Below are positions 1 through 6,147 of a DNA stretch of 9,236 bases, in pieces. Source of the stretch: Proteobacteria bacterium UBA3413 (GTDB lineage: Bacteria; Pseudomonadota; Gammaproteobacteria; Magnimaribacterales; D2472); contig DEOR01000010.1 of the NCBI GenBank assembly GCA_002358345.1, positions 1 through 9,236 of the forward strand, in the 5' to 3' direction. The translations under genes and the position numbers were made by a program. The notes beneath the pieces were generated by a model. The model saw only the letters and a program-made list of their open reading frames with translations, was not told the origin of the DNA and searched no databases. Positions within the stretch are counted from its first letter, which is position 1; each line of letters begins with the position of its first letter.

Positions 1-797
1 CCCCTTGTATCCTTCCCATAGCTTCCGGCTTCAGATCTAAAGCACGTTGTGTGCGCGGTTAGCTTTAAGGGAAAATGCTCTACAGCAATAATCTGATCAC
101 GGTAAAGGTTTGTTAAAGGCACCTCTGCTGTTGGAATTAAAAAATAATCATCGTTCAGCTGAAATAAATCATCTGCAAATTTTGGAAGCTGGCCAGTGGC
201 AAGCAGAGACTCAGAGTTAGCGATTAATGGCAAATAATGCTCTTCGTAACCATGCTCTGCAGCCTTATCCAGCATAAAAGCAATGAGCGCTCTTTGAAGT
301 TTTGCAATTTTTCCAGTTAAGACTGCAAACCTTGATCCAGCAAGCATGGTACCTGCCTCAGTGTTTATAAGCGAAGTAATATCAAGGTGATCTTTACCAC
401 CAGAAATCAATGGCTTACCAAAATCACGAACCTTAACATTGTCATTCTCGCCCTGCCCCTTAGGAGAAGAATCTGAGGGAATGTTTGGTATATCTAGTAA
501 GAAATTTTTAAAGGATTCTTGAATTACAGCTAACTTTTCAGAGCAGGAATCAAGCTCAGTTTTAATCGCACCAATCTTGGCGTTTAAAGCCTCGTCATCT
601 TTGCCTTCCTGTTTTAAGAGACCGTACTCTTTTGACAGGGCATTTCTTTGGGCCTGCAAGTCTTCAGTTTGCATTTGAACATTCTTTCTATTTAATTCAA
701 GGGACTCAAAAGCCTCAATATTCAAATCATATTTTTTTGACTTTAAGGCTGCAGAAATTTTGTGCGGGTCTGATTTAATGAAATTGGTATCAATCAT
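1..797 (-). CDS. serS: Seryl-tRNA synthetase (N-terminal 265 residues; 3' end outside window)
   Basis: Class II aminoacyl-tRNA synthetase that charges tRNA-Ser (and tRNA-Sec where present) with serine in the cytoplasm. Reading leftward from ATG at 797, the frame stays open to the window edge, giving 265 complete codons of a protein usually about 420-430 residues long. Residues about 28-100 are the charged, heptad-like stretch expected for the tRNA-binding coiled-coil arm. The family linker with DNVKVRDFG follows at 119-127. The catalytic domain shows TGQLPKF at 201-207, the serine-binding TAEVPL at 223-228, and motif 2 FRSEAGSYGKDTRG from 253 to the edge. Motif 3 and the C-terminus are missing only because the window stops. 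The start lies 3 bases after the crcB stop with no convincing Shine-Dalgarno, so translation is probably coupled. It is the last visible gene of the ftsK-lolA-crcB-serS operon. Identity is near certain. Confidence 0.97.
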   Translation of the reverse strand, partial: MIDTNFIKSDPHKISAALKSKKYDLNIEAFESLELNRKNVQMQTEDLQAQRNALSKEYGLLKQEGKDDEALNAKIGAIKTELDSCSEKLAVIQESFKNFLLDIPNIPSDSSPKGQGENDNVKVRDFGKPLISGGKDHLDITSLINTEAGTMLAGSRFAVLTGKIAKLQRALIAFMLDKAAEHGYEEHYLPLIANSESLLATGQLPKFADDLFQLNDDYFLIPTAEVPLTNLYRDQIIAVEHFPLKLTAHTTCFRSEAGSYGKDTR

Positions 798-800
798 ATT

Positions 801-1166
801 TTATGATGCTTTAAATAATGTGTAGGCTATATATGTTCCGAGGATACATGAGCCCACTGAGGCAACAACATAAACCAGGGCATTCATATCCCTGCCATTA
901 TATAGCATTTCAATAGTTTGCTGAGAGAATGCAGACATGGTGGTAAAGGAACCAAGAAATCCCACTATTAAAAAAAAATATAGGTTTTCTTTCCACTCAG
1001 CCACTTGCGCCATTGCAATGCCGATACAAAAACATCCCAAAAAGTTCACGGCCATAATTCCAAGCGGCAAAGAGAACACGGACACATTCTTCAAGCCCTC
1101 ATTTACAAGGTATCTCAAGGAAGCGCCTGCCCCGCCACCTAAAGCAATATATAACAACTTCATCAT
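801..1166 (-). CDS. crcB: Fluoride-specific ion channel CrcB/Fluc
   Basis: Small inner-membrane channel that exports fluoride; Fluc proteins work as antiparallel dimers. The 121-residue length is typical, and four hydrophobic segments are visible. Family motifs are GGGAGASLRY at 10-19, VNFLGCF with the pore Asn41 at 40-46, and GFLGSFTTMSAF at 69-80, which holds the central Na+ site and the Phe-box region. In most family members that last motif reads TTFSTF. Here the first pore Phe is Met77 and the second, Phe80, is kept. The protein begins with two adjacent ATGs. The first lies in an ATGA overlap with the lolA stop, and no good Shine-Dalgarno precedes either, so re-initiation after lolA is likely. 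It sits between lolA and serS, where pseudomonads and relatives also carry crcB. No fluoride riboswitch can sit here because the gene has no leader of its own. Confidence 0.93.
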   Translation of the reverse strand: MMKLLYIALGGGAGASLRYLVNEGLKNVSVFSLPLGIMAVNFLGCFCIGIAMAQVAEWKENLYFFLIVGFLGSFTTMSAFSQQTIEMLYNGRDMNALVYVVASVGSCILGTYIAYTLFKAS

Positions 1167-1672
1167 AATTCGGTTAACTCAATGCTGTGCTCGATTTGAA
1201 GATTATCTTTATAGCGAATAGCTCCAAGAATCTCTTTATTGAATATAAAGTCAATGTTAGAAGAGTTATCAATGGGCCTAAGAGTTAAAATATTTGGCTG
1301 GGTTAAACTAACCTCATAATTTGGTGATTGATCATCAATACCATTAAGCAATGCTTTGATAAAAATACTATCGACGTCTTCAAGATTTATGATTCTGGAT
1401 TGGTTTAGATCGATATCCAAAATAGTCACTCTCTCTTGAGTGACCTCATAACGCTCTTTAAATGGAGTGGAAATATTGACAGTAAATCCTGCGGCATTAA
1501 ACAAAATTTCTCCTCTGGATTCTTCAATTTTTAACCCGGTAGGGTCTAGGGACCTCTCAACAAAGGAATAGTTTTTTAAGAGAGCCTTGTTTAGATGTCC
1601 AAGTGAAGGTTGTTGTTGGGCAGAAACTAGAAATGTGAGCGTTGCGAGTATTAAAAATAACTTAGGGCTCAT
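1163..1672 (-). CDS. lolA: Outer-membrane lipoprotein carrier protein LolA (periplasmic chaperone)
   Basis: LolA accepts lipoproteins from the LolCDE ABC transporter and carries them across the periplasm to LolB. The 169-residue product begins with a Sec signal peptide: Lys4, a hydrophobic core at 5-16, and likely cleavage after VSA at 18. It has no lipobox cysteine, as expected for a soluble periplasmic chaperone. The remainder alternates hydrophobic and polar residues as in the LolA half-barrel. The stretch at 62-100 (AGFTVNISTP, FKERYEVTQ, ILDIDLNQSR) matches the family pattern of a Pro followed by an aromatic/Arg pair and a 'D-x-D-L' strand. At about 150 mature residues it is shorter than the E. 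coli protein, and sequence similarity is modest. The call rests strongly on its position between ftsK and serS/crcB. Its ATG overlaps the ftsK TGA by 4 bases and its own stop overlaps the crcB start, so it appears translationally coupled on both sides. Confidence 0.82.
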   Translation of the reverse strand: MSPKLFLILATLTFLVSAQQQPSLGHLNKALLKNYSFVERSLDPTGLKIEESRGEILFNAAGFTVNISTPFKERYEVTQERVTILDIDLNQSRIINLEDVDSIFIKALLNGIDDQSPNYEVSLTQPNILTLRPIDNSSNIDFIFNKEILGAIRYKDNLQIEHSIELTEL

Positions 1673-3921
1673 TGCTGCTTAGGAACTAGCACTTCCCTGC
1701 TTCCATTGCTGCCCATTTCAGAGACCAGACCAGCCATCTCCATGGTTTCAATTAAACGAGCTGCTCTGTTATAGCCAATTCTAAATTTTCTCTGAACGGC
1801 TGAGATGGATGCCCTTCTAGACTCAATCACAAAACTCACGGCTTCATCATAAAATTCATCATCCTCATCAGAGGCTTCAGAACTATCATAACCTGACCAT
1901 CCTGGAATGAGACCCGTGTCCTGGAGATCAGAGGTGATCTCATCAAGATAATTGGGCTCAGCTCTTTGCTTCCAGCTATCAACCACTCTGTGCACCTCAT
2001 CATCACCAACAAAAGCTCCATGAACTCTCATAGGAACGCCGTGTCCCGCCGGCAAATACAACATATCTCCAGCACCAAGTAGTTGCTCAGCGCCACCTTG
2101 ATCAAGGATAGTTCTAGAATCAATTTTTGAAGAAACCTGAAAGGCTATTCGAGTGGGTATGTTTGCTTTAATCAGCCCGGTGATGACGTCAACAGAAGGT
2201 CTTTGAGTGGCCAGAATTAAATGAATCCCAGCGGCTCGAGCTTTCTGCGCAATCCTTGCAATCAAGTGCTCTACTTTTTTTCCAACCACCATGATCATAT
2301 CGGCAAACTCATCCACAATAACCACGATGGACGGCAGTTCTTCTAGCTCAATTTCATCTTCCTCTCTCAAGGGATCTAGAAGGGGTTGGCCAGCTGCTTT
2401 AGCTTTTGCAACTTTAATATTAAATGCGTCTAAACCTCTCACACCCATTGCGGACATTAGCCTGTATCTTCTGTCCATCTCAGCAACGCACCAGCGCAGG
2501 CCATTTGCGGCATCCGACATATCTGTGATGACGGGCGTTAACAGATGAGGGATTCCCTCATACACTGATAACTCAAGAACTTTGGGATCAATCATGATAA
2601 AACGCACTTGCTTAGGATCAGACTTAAAAAGTAAGCTGAGTAACATGGCATTAACCCCAACAGACTTACCCGAACCTGTCGTCCCTGCAACAAGCAAATG
2701 AGGCATTTTTGCTAAATCCACAACCACTGGGTTACCAGCAATATCCTGGCCTAAAGCCATCGAAAGCGGAGCAACAGATTGATTGAACTCAGCCGAGGAT
2801 AATATCTCAGTCAGACGAACCATTTTTCTATTAGTGTTTGGGATCTCGACGCCTATCACTGATTTTCCTTCGATCACTTCTACGACTCTCACGCTCATGA
2901 CAGAAAGAGATCTGGCAATATCTTGAGCAATGTTCGTGATCTTGCTGGCTTTGGTGCCTGGAGCAGGTTGAATTTCAAATCGTGTCACCACAGGCCCTGG
3001 TATAATAGACACTACTTTAGCAATCACTCCAAACTCATCAAGCTTGACCTCTAAAAGATCTGCTAATTGGTTTAGCTCAGCCTGGCTTAAGGACGAGCCA
3101 TCATCTAGAGCTCTATCTAAAAGATCTGTTGAGGGCATTTCAGCATCTAGATTCTTGTTCTTTGACTTATAAACTGTCGCTGAAGATTTGGGATTCTCGT
3201 CGCCCGAAGCAATTGCTTCAACTGAGACTGCCTTAGGTAGAGTTGGAGGAACATGATGCGTGGGAGAGTTATCTTTAGTAATGTTAAGTTCTCTTGGCTT
3301 CGTGTCAGATGCGGTTTGATCCAAAGAAATATTTGGATTCCCAGCAAAGGCTTTGATGTTAATAGTTTGCATTTTATCTAATAGAAATATCAGATTGGAT
3401 TTCAAATGTATATACACCGAGTTAAATGCTAGCAATGAAAAATAACCAATGCGATCAATCACCGTGAGCCATGAAAATGAAAAGGTAATTGACGCAGTTA
3501 CGAGCAGAAAGATGGTCAGAAAAAGCAGTGAGCCAACAACACCAAAAATATTGGAGAGAGTGGAGAAGATAAGGTCCCCTATCACACCCCCTGAAGAGCC
3601 TTGTGGAAAAAAATCACCCGCAAAGTAATACTCAAAAAATGATGCAAAGGATGAAACTAAGATAACAGCCGAGGCAATCTTTAGAAATTTATAATATGCA
3701 CTCTTGGGTTTATAAAAAAAGAGCAGTCTAATTGCAGCAAAAGATATAATAAAAAGAATTAGATAGGCTCCCATGCCTGCAGCTGACAATAGACCATCAG
3801 ATAAGTAAGCTCCGAATGGGCCACCAAGATTAATGACTGTATTGGTCATAGAGCTTACCGAAGAGAAGCTAGCATCCATCGAAGAATAAGATACAAGGGA
3901 AATAAATACATACAGAGCCAA
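1669..3921 (-). CDS. ftsK: DNA translocase FtsK (true start probably upstream, near 3996)
   Basis: Septum-anchored ATPase that pumps the chromosome terminus through the division site and activates XerCD at dif. Numbering from TTG at 3921 (750 residues): N-terminal hydrophobic segments to about 165, and a polar linker at about 185-275, far shorter than the roughly 600-residue linker of E. coli. The motor alpha domain spans about 280-375. The beta domain has Walker A GTTGSGKS at 413-420, Walker B IVVIVDEFAD at 532-541 and ATQRPSVDVITG at 571-582. The winged-helix gamma domain at about 689-748 includes RIGYNRAARLIE, which reads KOPS in this family. The TTG was chosen only because it is the sole NTG codon ahead of the first membrane segment. 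It has no ribosome site and would cut TM1 in half. The frame is open to 4011, and its upstream codons add a hydrophilic lead plus the missing part of TM1 (ITAFLCLGLALYVF). Initiation at AUC 3996-3994 is more plausible. It is the first gene of the ftsK-lolA-crcB-serS operon and divergent from trxB. Confidence 0.97.
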   Translation of the reverse strand: MALYVFISLVSYSSMDASFSSVSSMTNTVINLGGPFGAYLSDGLLSAAGMGAYLILFIISFAAIRLLFFYKPKSAYYKFLKIASAVILVSSFASFFEYYFAGDFFPQGSSGGVIGDLIFSTLSNIFGVVGSLLFLTIFLLVTASITFSFSWLTVIDRIGYFSLLAFNSVYIHLKSNLIFLLDKMQTINIKAFAGNPNISLDQTASDTKPRELNITKDNSPTHHVPPTLPKAVSVEAIASGDENPKSSATVYKSKNKNLDAEMPSTDLLDRALDDGSSLSQAELNQLADLLEVKLDEFGVIAKVVSIIPGPVVTRFEIQPAPGTKASKITNIAQDIARSLSVMSVRVVEVIEGKSVIGVEIPNTNRKMVRLTEILSSAEFNQSVAPLSMALGQDIAGNPVVVDLAKMPHLLVAGTTGSGKSVGVNAMLLSLLFKSDPKQVRFIMIDPKVLELSVYEGIPHLLTPVITDMSDAANGLRWCVAEMDRRYRLMSAMGVRGLDAFNIKVAKAKAAGQPLLDPLREEDEIELEELPSIVVIVDEFADMIMVVGKKVEHLIARIAQKARAAGIHLILATQRPSVDVITGLIKANIPTRIAFQVSSKIDSRTILDQGGAEQLLGAGDMLYLPAGHGVPMRVHGAFVGDDEVHRVVDSWKQRAEPNYLDEITSDLQDTGLIPGWSGYDSSEASDEDDEFYDEAVSFVIESRRASISAVQRKFRIGYNRAARLIETMEMAGLVSEMGSNGSREVLVPKQQ

Positions 3922-4002
3922 ACCAAGGCATAAGAATGCAGTAATGTTCTTTATAGTTCCCGCTGAAAGGTTGGAATCTTCAGGTTGTTGAGCGATAGCA
4001 AT

Positions 4003-4008
4003 CTCCGG
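4003..4008 (-). promoter_or_regulatory. Ribosome-binding site for ftsK that points to an AUC/AUU start
   Basis: On the minus strand CCGGAG ends at 4003. GGAG is the best Shine-Dalgarno match anywhere upstream of ftsK. An in-frame ATC at 3996-3994 lies 6 bases downstream, which is ideal spacing. An in-frame ATT at 4002-4000 follows directly and is too close. The nominal TTG at 3921 is about 80 bases away and cannot use this site. An in-frame TAA at 4014-4012 sets the upper limit of the gene. Confidence 0.55.
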
Positions 4009-4017
4009 TTTTTATGT

Positions 4018-4023
4018 ATTGTA
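4018..4023 (-). promoter_or_regulatory. Possible -10 box of the ftsK operon promoter
   Basis: The minus strand reads TACAAT here (5 of 6 to TATAAT). Transcription would begin near 4011, leaving a leader of about 15 bases that contains the GGAG and ends at the AUC at 3996. No good -35 is visible at 17±1 bp, so support is moderate. The position agrees with the ribosome-binding site but not with a start at 3921. Confidence 0.4.
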
Positions 4024-4077
4024 TTTCGAAAAACAGCATTAAGTTAGAAAAGATCACAATTTATTTAAACACTATCT

Positions 4078-4083
4078 TATAAT
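4078..4083 (+). promoter_or_regulatory. -10 box of trxB promoter, placed for a leaderless mRNA
   Basis: A perfect TATAAT ends 6 bases before the trxB ATG. The usual distance from the -10 box to +1 puts the first transcribed base at 4090, the A of the start codon. A weak -35 candidate (ATCACA, 4053-4058) sits at a wide 19-bp spacer. No Shine-Dalgarno lies between the box and the ATG: the bases are GGCGCC. Confidence 0.5.
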
Positions 4084-4089
4084 GGCGCC

Positions 4090-5025
4090 ATGGAATATCA
4101 ACATCACAAACTTATAATTTTAGGCTCAGGGCCGGCTGGCTATGCTGCAGGTATTTACGCTGCAAGAGCTGGATTAAGCCCGCTTTTATTAACAGGGGCC
4201 GAAGAAGGAGGTCAGCTCACAACCACCACGGACGTTGAAAACTGGCCAGGAGATCACGATGGGTTGCAGGGACCAGAATTAATGCAGCGAATGAAAAAGC
4301 ATGCTGAGATGTTCGATGTACAGATTATCAACGATCACATTCATGAAACTGTTTTAACTGAAAAGCCTTTTAAGCTTCATGGCAGCCAAAACTGGTCATC
4401 CGATGCGTTAATTATTACAACTGGAGCTAGTGCAAAATATCTTGGCCTGCCATCGGAAAAAGCATTTCTAGGCAAAGGCGTATCAGCCTGCGCAACCTGT
4501 GATGGTTTTTTCTATAAGAATCAAGAGGTTGCGGTTATTGGGGGTGGCAACACAGCGGCTGAAGAAGCCCTTTACCTTTCCAGGATATGCTCAAAAGTTC
4601 ATCTCATTCATCGAAGAGATAAGTTAAGGGCTGAAAAGATTCTTCGAGACAGAGTGGCTGATGCAGCCACAGAGGGAAAAATTAAAATGCACTGGAACTC
4701 AGAGCTGATAGAGGTATTAGGCGATGAGCGAGGCGTTCACTCAATTGCAATCAAAGAAGATGAAGCGGCTAAAACTTTAGAGCTAATGGGTGTGTTTATT
4801 GCCATTGGTCATCACCCTAATACAGAGATTTTTAAAGGTCAGCTAGACATGGAGAATGACTACATCAATATTAAATCTGGAACCAAAGGACTTGCTACAT
4901 CAACAAGTATTCCTGGAGTTTTTGCCGCTGGAGATGTCTCGGATCAGGTGTATCGCCAAGCAATTACCTCTGCAGGCTTTGGCTGTATGGCTGCACTTGA
5001 TGCAGAAAGATTTTTATCAGAATAA
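4090..5025 (+). CDS. trxB: Thioredoxin reductase (NADPH)
   Basis: Low-molecular-weight FAD enzyme that passes electrons from NADPH to thioredoxin in the cytoplasm. The 311-residue length is normal for bacterial TrxB. The FAD-binding GSGPAGYAAGIYAARAGL lies at 12-29 and EEGGQLTTTTDVENWPG, a strong family stretch, at 38-54. The redox-active CATC is at 134-137 with the charge-relay Asp138 next to it. The NADP-binding GGGNTAAEEA is at 151-160 and HRRDKLRA at 174-181, the arginines that read the 2'-phosphate. GDVSDQVYRQA at 281-291 is the second FAD motif. All catalytic residues are present. The ATG at 4090 matches family N-termini. It is divergent from ftsK, a neighbourhood shared with many gammaproteobacteria. 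At its 3' end it runs into the opposing small membrane-protein gene with only 2 bases between the stop codons, and no terminator hairpin with a T-run is visible after it. Confidence 0.98.
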   Translation: MEYQHHKLIILGSGPAGYAAGIYAARAGLSPLLLTGAEEGGQLTTTTDVENWPGDHDGLQGPELMQRMKKHAEMFDVQIINDHIHETVLTEKPFKLHGSQNWSSDALIITTGASAKYLGLPSEKAFLGKGVSACATCDGFFYKNQEVAVIGGGNTAAEEALYLSRICSKVHLIHRRDKLRAEKILRDRVADAATEGKIKMHWNSELIEVLGDERGVHSIAIKEDEAAKTLELMGVFIAIGHHPNTEIFKGQLDMENDYINIKSGTKGLATSTSIPGVFAAGDVSDQVYRQAITSAGFGCMAALDAERFLSE

Positions 5026-5027
5026 TT

Positions 5028-5159
5028 TTACTGGCCTGATACCCAAAAAACTGCAGCTGCCACTGCCACAATGACGATCAGCAGCGCAACTTTAGTATCA
5101 CTCTGACTATCTTCGTTCGCCTCTTGAGATTCAAAAAATTCTTTTAGATTATCTGACAT
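5028..5159 (-). CDS. Small single-pass membrane protein (43 aa), function unknown
   Basis: A 43-codon frame from ATG 5159 to TAA 5028. Residues 1-22 are hydrophilic and acidic (SDNLKEFFES, then EANEDSQSD). Lys23 precedes an uninterrupted hydrophobic helix at about 24-40 (VALLIVIVAVAAAVFWV) and the tail is SGQ. That is a textbook single transmembrane segment. It starts only 4 bases after the acuI stop. GGGA in the last acuI codons lies about 9 bases from the ATG and can serve as its ribosome site. These facts support it as the third gene of the SDR-acuI operon. The orientation is probably N-terminus in the cytoplasm, although the acidic lead makes this uncertain. I do not recognise a family. 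It may be lineage-specific, or a small partner of a membrane complex. Its stop lies 2 bases from the opposing trxB stop. Confidence 0.65.
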   Translation of the reverse strand: MSDNLKEFFESQEANEDSQSDTKVALLIVIVAVAAAVFWVSGQ

Positions 5160-5163
5160 ATTG

Positions 5164-6147
5164 TTATTCCCGATGACTTAAAACAACCCTGCCTTCTTGG
5201 CCGCCTTTAAGTATTGTTAGTATTTCTTCATTTAATTGCTCTTTCGAGACCTCTCTAACAAGAGAGGTTAGATCGAGCTTCCATTCATTTGCAAATTTAT
5301 TCCAAAGAGTCTTTTTAAACTCAATGGGAGCTTCTGCAGAGTCAATGCCGCATAAGCTAATGCCTCTTAAAATAAAAGGGAAGACTGTAGTATTAATTTC
5401 AATACCTGCAACGTTCCCGCAGGATGTCACAACACCATGCGGCAATATCTGGGGAAGAAGTTTGCTGAGAATGCTTCCACCAACGGTATCAACGGCCCCT
5501 GCAAAGATAGGTCGAGCCATTGGCTTGGATGGAGCCTCTAAGAAATCTGTTCGTAAGATGATGGAGTTAGCTCCGATTGAATGTAAAAAATCTCGTGATG
5601 CTTCTTTGCCTGTTAAGGCACTCACATCAAAACCTAAGGTAGATAACAGCATCACAGCAACAGATCCAACGCCGCCGGTGGCTCCCGTTACGACAATGGG
5701 TAAATCTTTGCTTGGATTGGATTCGAGTATTTTTAAAACGCTCGCTGCAGCTGTTAACCCCGCAGTCCCAATCGACATAGCCTCAACCGCTGATAAATTA
5801 CTTGGTTTGAGGACCACCCATTCAGCTGGCACGGTGATAAATTCACCGAAGCCCCCGGGGGTATTCATCCCCAAGTCATAGCCCGTGACTATGACCTCGT
5901 CGCCCTTCGCAAATATGTTTGATGCAGAATCTGTAACTACGCCAACTGCATCAATCCCAGGAACAAAGGGGTACTCTCTTGTGACTCCCTTGACTCCAGT
6001 CGCTGATAAAGCATCTTTGTAATTCAGTGATGAGTGAGAGACCTCAATTTGAACAAAGCCGCTTTCAGGTTTGGTGAGCTCTAACTCATGAATCGAAGCC
6101 GAAAAATCCCCATTAGATTCTTCAACATAGTAAGCTGAATATGACAT
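5164..6147 (-). CDS. acuI: YhdH/AcuI-family NADPH-dependent acryloyl-CoA (enoyl-CoA) reductase
   Basis: Zinc-free medium-chain dehydrogenase/reductase. Characterised members (E. coli YhdH, Rhodobacter and Ruegeria AcuI) reduce acryloyl-CoA to propionyl-CoA with NADPH, which detoxifies acrylate from DMSP or 3-hydroxypropionate metabolism. The 327-residue length matches the roughly 325-330 of the family. The N-terminal GroES-like domain has SSLNYKDALSATG at 39-51 and PFVPGIDAVG at 60-69. The Rossmann domain has VTGATGGVGSVAV at 153-165. Family-specific segments are AGAVDTVGG at 216-224, TSCGNVAG at 241-248 and FPFILRGISLCGIDS at 256-270. Zinc-binding cysteines of classical alcohol dehydrogenases are absent, as expected. 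Its ATG overlaps the upstream dehydrogenase stop in a TAATG, so the two are translationally coupled. Family membership is very secure. Acryloyl-CoA as the physiological substrate is inferred from homologues, and a wider 2-enoyl-CoA role is possible. Confidence 0.9.
   Translation of the reverse strand: MSYSAYYVEESNGDFSASIHELELTKPESGFVQIEVSHSSLNYKDALSATGVKGVTREYPFVPGIDAVGVVTDSASNIFAKGDEVIVTGYDLGMNTPGGFGEFITVPAEWVVLKPSNLSAVEAMSIGTAGLTAAASVLKILESNPSKDLPIVVTGATGGVGSVAVMLLSTLGFDVSALTGKEASRDFLHSIGANSIILRTDFLEAPSKPMARPIFAGAVDTVGGSILSKLLPQILPHGVVTSCGNVAGIEINTTVFPFILRGISLCGIDSAEAPIEFKKTLWNKFANEWKLDLTSLVREVSKEQLNEEILTILKGGQEGRVVLSHRE
5249..5268. repeat. Perfect 8-bp inverted repeat inside acuI
   Basis: ACCTCTCT at 5249-5256 and AGAGAGGT at 5261-5268 are exact reverse complements around a 4-base loop. 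It lies about 100 bases inside the 3' end of acuI, covering codons near residues 294-300. Neither strand shows a T-run after the stem, so it is not an intrinsic terminator. It could fold in the acuI mRNA or in read-through RNA from trxB, or be chance. Confidence 0.5.

Noticed and set aside
937..1221. 94-codon rightward reading frame opposite crcB/lolA
   Set aside because: It lies antisense to crcB and the end of lolA, has no ribosome site and resembles no known protein; it is a shadow of the coding strand.
5003..5017. Leftward hairpin past the small membrane gene as a terminator
   Set aside because: The stem near CTGCA/TGCAG in the trxB end is only 5 bp and has no following T-run.
4856..5074. 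72-codon rightward frame overlapping the end of trxB
   Set aside because: It is a +1 shadow of trxB and the complement of the small membrane gene, with no ribosome site.
5324..5881. 185-codon rightward reading frame opposite acuI
   Set aside because: Antisense to a gene with full family motifs. The translated sequence is Pro/Ser/Lys-rich without structure, as expected from the complement of a coding strand.
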